Shown: positions 15,408 to 16,172 of the stretch, in pieces
Numbering within the stretch: the first letter of the stretch is position 1
Layout of the letters: each line of letters starts with the position of its first letter
Assembly (NCBI GenBank): GCA_003510795.1
Contig: DOKP01000094.1
Location: forward strand, 1-16,172
DNA length: 16,172 nt
Reading direction: 5' to 3'
From: Candidatus Moraniibacteriota bacterium
GTDB taxonomy: Bacteria; Patescibacteriota; Minisyncoccia; Moranbacterales; UBA9337
Position numbers and translations under genes: made by a program
The notes under the pieces: model-generated
The model's database searches: none
Seen by the model: the letters and a program-made list of their open reading frames with translations, nothing else
What the model was told of the DNA's origin: nothing

Positions 15408-15437
15408 TTGTGTTCCCAATCCCATTCGTGCTATAAT
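15408..15437 (+). promoter_or_regulatory. Promoter of the pilin genes
   Basis: TTGTGT (15408-15413), an 18-nt spacer and TATAAT (15432-15437) form a good sigma70-like promoter. It lies about 50 nt before the small leader ORF and about 95 nt before the first pilin ATG. It is downstream of the inserted IVS-family cassette, so the pilins can be transcribed independently of the motor genes. Confidence 0.65.
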
Positions 15438-15489
15438 TAATTTGTTGTGAAAAGCTAGCTAAAATAAAAATAAAATTTTAATAATAAGA

Positions 15490-15537
15490 ATGTTTAAAGA
15501 TAAAAACAAAAAAATGAAAGGAGGTGAAATCAAATGA
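15490..15537 (+). CDS. 15-residue leader ORF overlapping the first pilin start
   Basis: ATG at 15490 opens the frame MFKDKNKKMKGGEIK, whose TGA stop (15535-15537) overlaps the pilin ATG (15534-15536) as ATGA. An internal ATG at 15514 would give the shorter MKGGEIK. The pilin Shine-Dalgarno site lies inside the frame, as the Gly-Gly codons. A second copy with the same frame, length and overlap precedes the next pilin at 15998. It may be translated and couple to the pilin, or it may be a by-product of a conserved leader RNA. The sequence alone does not prove translation, and no Shine-Dalgarno site precedes the outer ATG. Confidence 0.4.
   Translation: MFKDKNKKMKGGEIK
15517..15527 (+). promoter_or_regulatory. 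Near-perfect Shine-Dalgarno site of the first pilin
   Basis: AAAGGAGGTGA is a full-length match to the 16S rRNA 3' end, with GGAGG ending 9 nt before the ATG. No other gene start upstream of the pilins has a recognisable Shine-Dalgarno site. The second pilin has GAAGGAGGTGA at 16025-16035. This suggests the pilins are translated at a distinctly high rate. Confidence 0.9.
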
Positions 15538-15968
15538 ATAAAATCAAAAATGGTTTCACCTTAATTGAGCTCCTCATCGTAATCGCAATTATTGGAATTT
15601 TGGCTTCTATCGTATTGGTAAGTTTAAATAGTGCAAGGGGTAAAGCTAGAGCAGCTCAATATAAGTCAGTAATATCAAGTTTAAATCCGTCACTTTTGAC
15701 ATGTTGCGAAGAAATAGGAAGCACTATTAACGCGGCCAATGCTGGTGGTGGAAATGAAATTTGTTCTAATCCAGGTAATTCAAGTTGGCCAACAACGTTA
15801 CAACTGGGGTTAGGCGCAGATGCCGCATATGGAATTGATACTGATTGTACTTCTACGGGTGAATACAGCGTGACTATTACTCCTCCAGTAGATGCTCATC
15901 CTATAGCAGCTTGTAATGCTGCGACAACTCTCACCCCAACTGGAGTAGCTTTCCCAGCAGGCTGTTAA
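15534..15968 (+). CDS. pilA: Type IV pilin precursor, six cysteines
   Basis: This 144-residue prepilin is the likely pilus fibre subunit. A short basic leader MNKIKNG ends at the prepilin peptidase site G7|F8. The mature protein begins FTLIELLIVIAIIGILASIVL, with the essential Glu at mature position 5 (E12) and the long hydrophobic helix that serves as membrane anchor and fibre core. The globular part from about residue 45 has cysteines at 57, 58, 77, 105, 127 and 144, enough for three disulfides, including an adjacent pair and a C-terminal cysteine like the disulfide loop of classical pilins. Start choice is firm because of the strong Shine-Dalgarno site. It is preceded by its own promoter and a small overlapping ORF, and followed by a related pilin. 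No prepilin peptidase is in the window. Confidence 0.93.
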   Translation: MNKIKNGFTLIELLIVIAIIGILASIVLVSLNSARGKARAAQYKSVISSLNPSLLTCCEEIGSTINAANAGGGNEICSNPGNSSWPTTLQLGLGADAAYGIDTDCTSTGEYSVTITPPVDAHPIAACNAATTLTPTGVAFPAGC

Positions 15969-15997
15969 TTATATCGTTTATTTTTTAATATTAAGAA

Positions 15998-16045
15998 ATG
16001 TTTAAGTATAAAAATAAAAAAATGGAAGGAGGTGAAATCAAATGA
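15998..16045 (+). CDS. 15-residue leader ORF overlapping the second pilin start
   Basis: The frame MFKYKNKKMEGGEIK has the same length as the leader ORF at 15490 and the same ATGA overlap with the pilin ATG at 16042. Four of the first 45 bases differ from copy 1 (AAA/AAG and AAC/AAT silent; D4Y and K10E replacements), with no indel, although alignment needs a gap directly upstream of the ATG. The frame begins 30 nt after the first pilin's stop codon. Translation is unproven. Confidence 0.4.
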   Translation: MFKYKNKKMEGGEIK

Positions 16046-16172
16046 ATAAAATTAGAAAAGGTTTCACTTTAATTGAGCTTTTGATTGTAATTGCTATTAT
16101 CGGTATTTTAGCTTCTATCGTATTGGTAAGTCTAAATAGTGCTAGAGGTAAAGCTAGAGCAGCTCAATATAA
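16042..16172 (+). CDS. Second type IV pilin, 3' end beyond the window
   Basis: Forty-three complete codons are present: leader MNKIRKG, then FTLIELLIVIAIIGILASIVLVSLNSARGKARAAQY. The mature N-terminal 36 residues are identical to the first pilin; the only replacements (K5R, N6K) lie in the cleaved leader. Thirteen other codons differ silently, so the helix and processing site are under strong purifying selection. The globular domain lies off the window, so it cannot be said whether this is a second major pilin or a minor one. It has a strong Shine-Dalgarno site (GAAGGAGGTGA) and the overlapping leader ORF, and starts 73 nt after the first pilin's stop. Confidence 0.93.
   Translation, partial: MNKIRKGFTLIELLIVIAIIGILASIVLVSLNSARGKARAAQY

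Larger units (their letters stand above)
15490..15664 (+). repeat. Direct repeat, unit 1 (leader plus pilin N-terminal region)
   Basis: Bases 15490-15664 align without gaps to 15998-16172 (offset 508), with 155 of 175 identical. The repeat begins about at the leader-ORF ATG and is cut by the window end. Most substitutions are synonymous in the pilin part. It marks a tandem pilin duplication old enough to have gathered silent changes. Confidence 0.9.

Overview
This AT-rich window has every gene on the + strand and most likely comes from a Candidate Phyla Radiation / Patescibacteria genome of Parcubacteria type. The evidence is tight gene packing, an almost complete absence of Shine-Dalgarno sites, a DUF4012 protein, a type IV pilus cluster without the outer-membrane parts PilP/PilQ, and short palindromic repeats with TGTCATTGCGA or TGTCATTCCGAG ends. 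TGA acts as a stop (end of the DUF4012 gene), which argues against the recoded Gracilibacteria/Absconditabacteria.

Layout. Bases 1-154 hold a palindromic repeat arm and a promoter-like box. Bases 155-6781 are a compact five-gene run (gaps 6-16 nt): murD, a PLP fold-type IV aminotransferase, a thioredoxin reductase-like flavoprotein, a GT4 glycosyltransferase and a large membrane-anchored DUF4012 protein. This is a cell-envelope and redox block. A 356-bp gap follows, with a long palindrome and an extended -10 promoter. Bases 7138-14903 are a type IV pilus block: pilM, pilN, pilO, pilB, a stand-alone CheY-like receiver, pilT and pilC. It is broken by two more palindromic elements and several isolated hairpins. 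Bases 14903-15364 are a four-helix-bundle (23S IVS-protein family) gene bracketed by imperfect inverted repeats, which looks like a small inserted cassette. From 15408 to the end there is a promoter and two tandem type IV pilins, the second cut by the window edge.

How it works together. PilM/PilN/PilO would form the inner-membrane alignment complex, PilC the platform, PilB the extension ATPase and PilT the retraction ATPase, with the tandem pilins as fibre subunits. The lone receiver between the two motor genes is a candidate regulator of pilus activity. No prepilin peptidase, secretin or PilP is present here.

Most notable. (1) Each pilin start codon overlaps, as ATGA, the stop of a 15-codon leader ORF (MFKDKNKKMKGGEIK and MFKYKNKKMEGGEIK). 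This leader contains the only strong Shine-Dalgarno sites I see in the window. (2) A family of about 110-117 bp double-hairpin palindromes sits at the boundaries of gene groups, each followed by a TATAAT-like box. Hairpin stems differ between copies while the frame and the TACT/AGTA-type loops persist. (3) The IVS-protein gene sits inside inverted repeats within the pilus locus.
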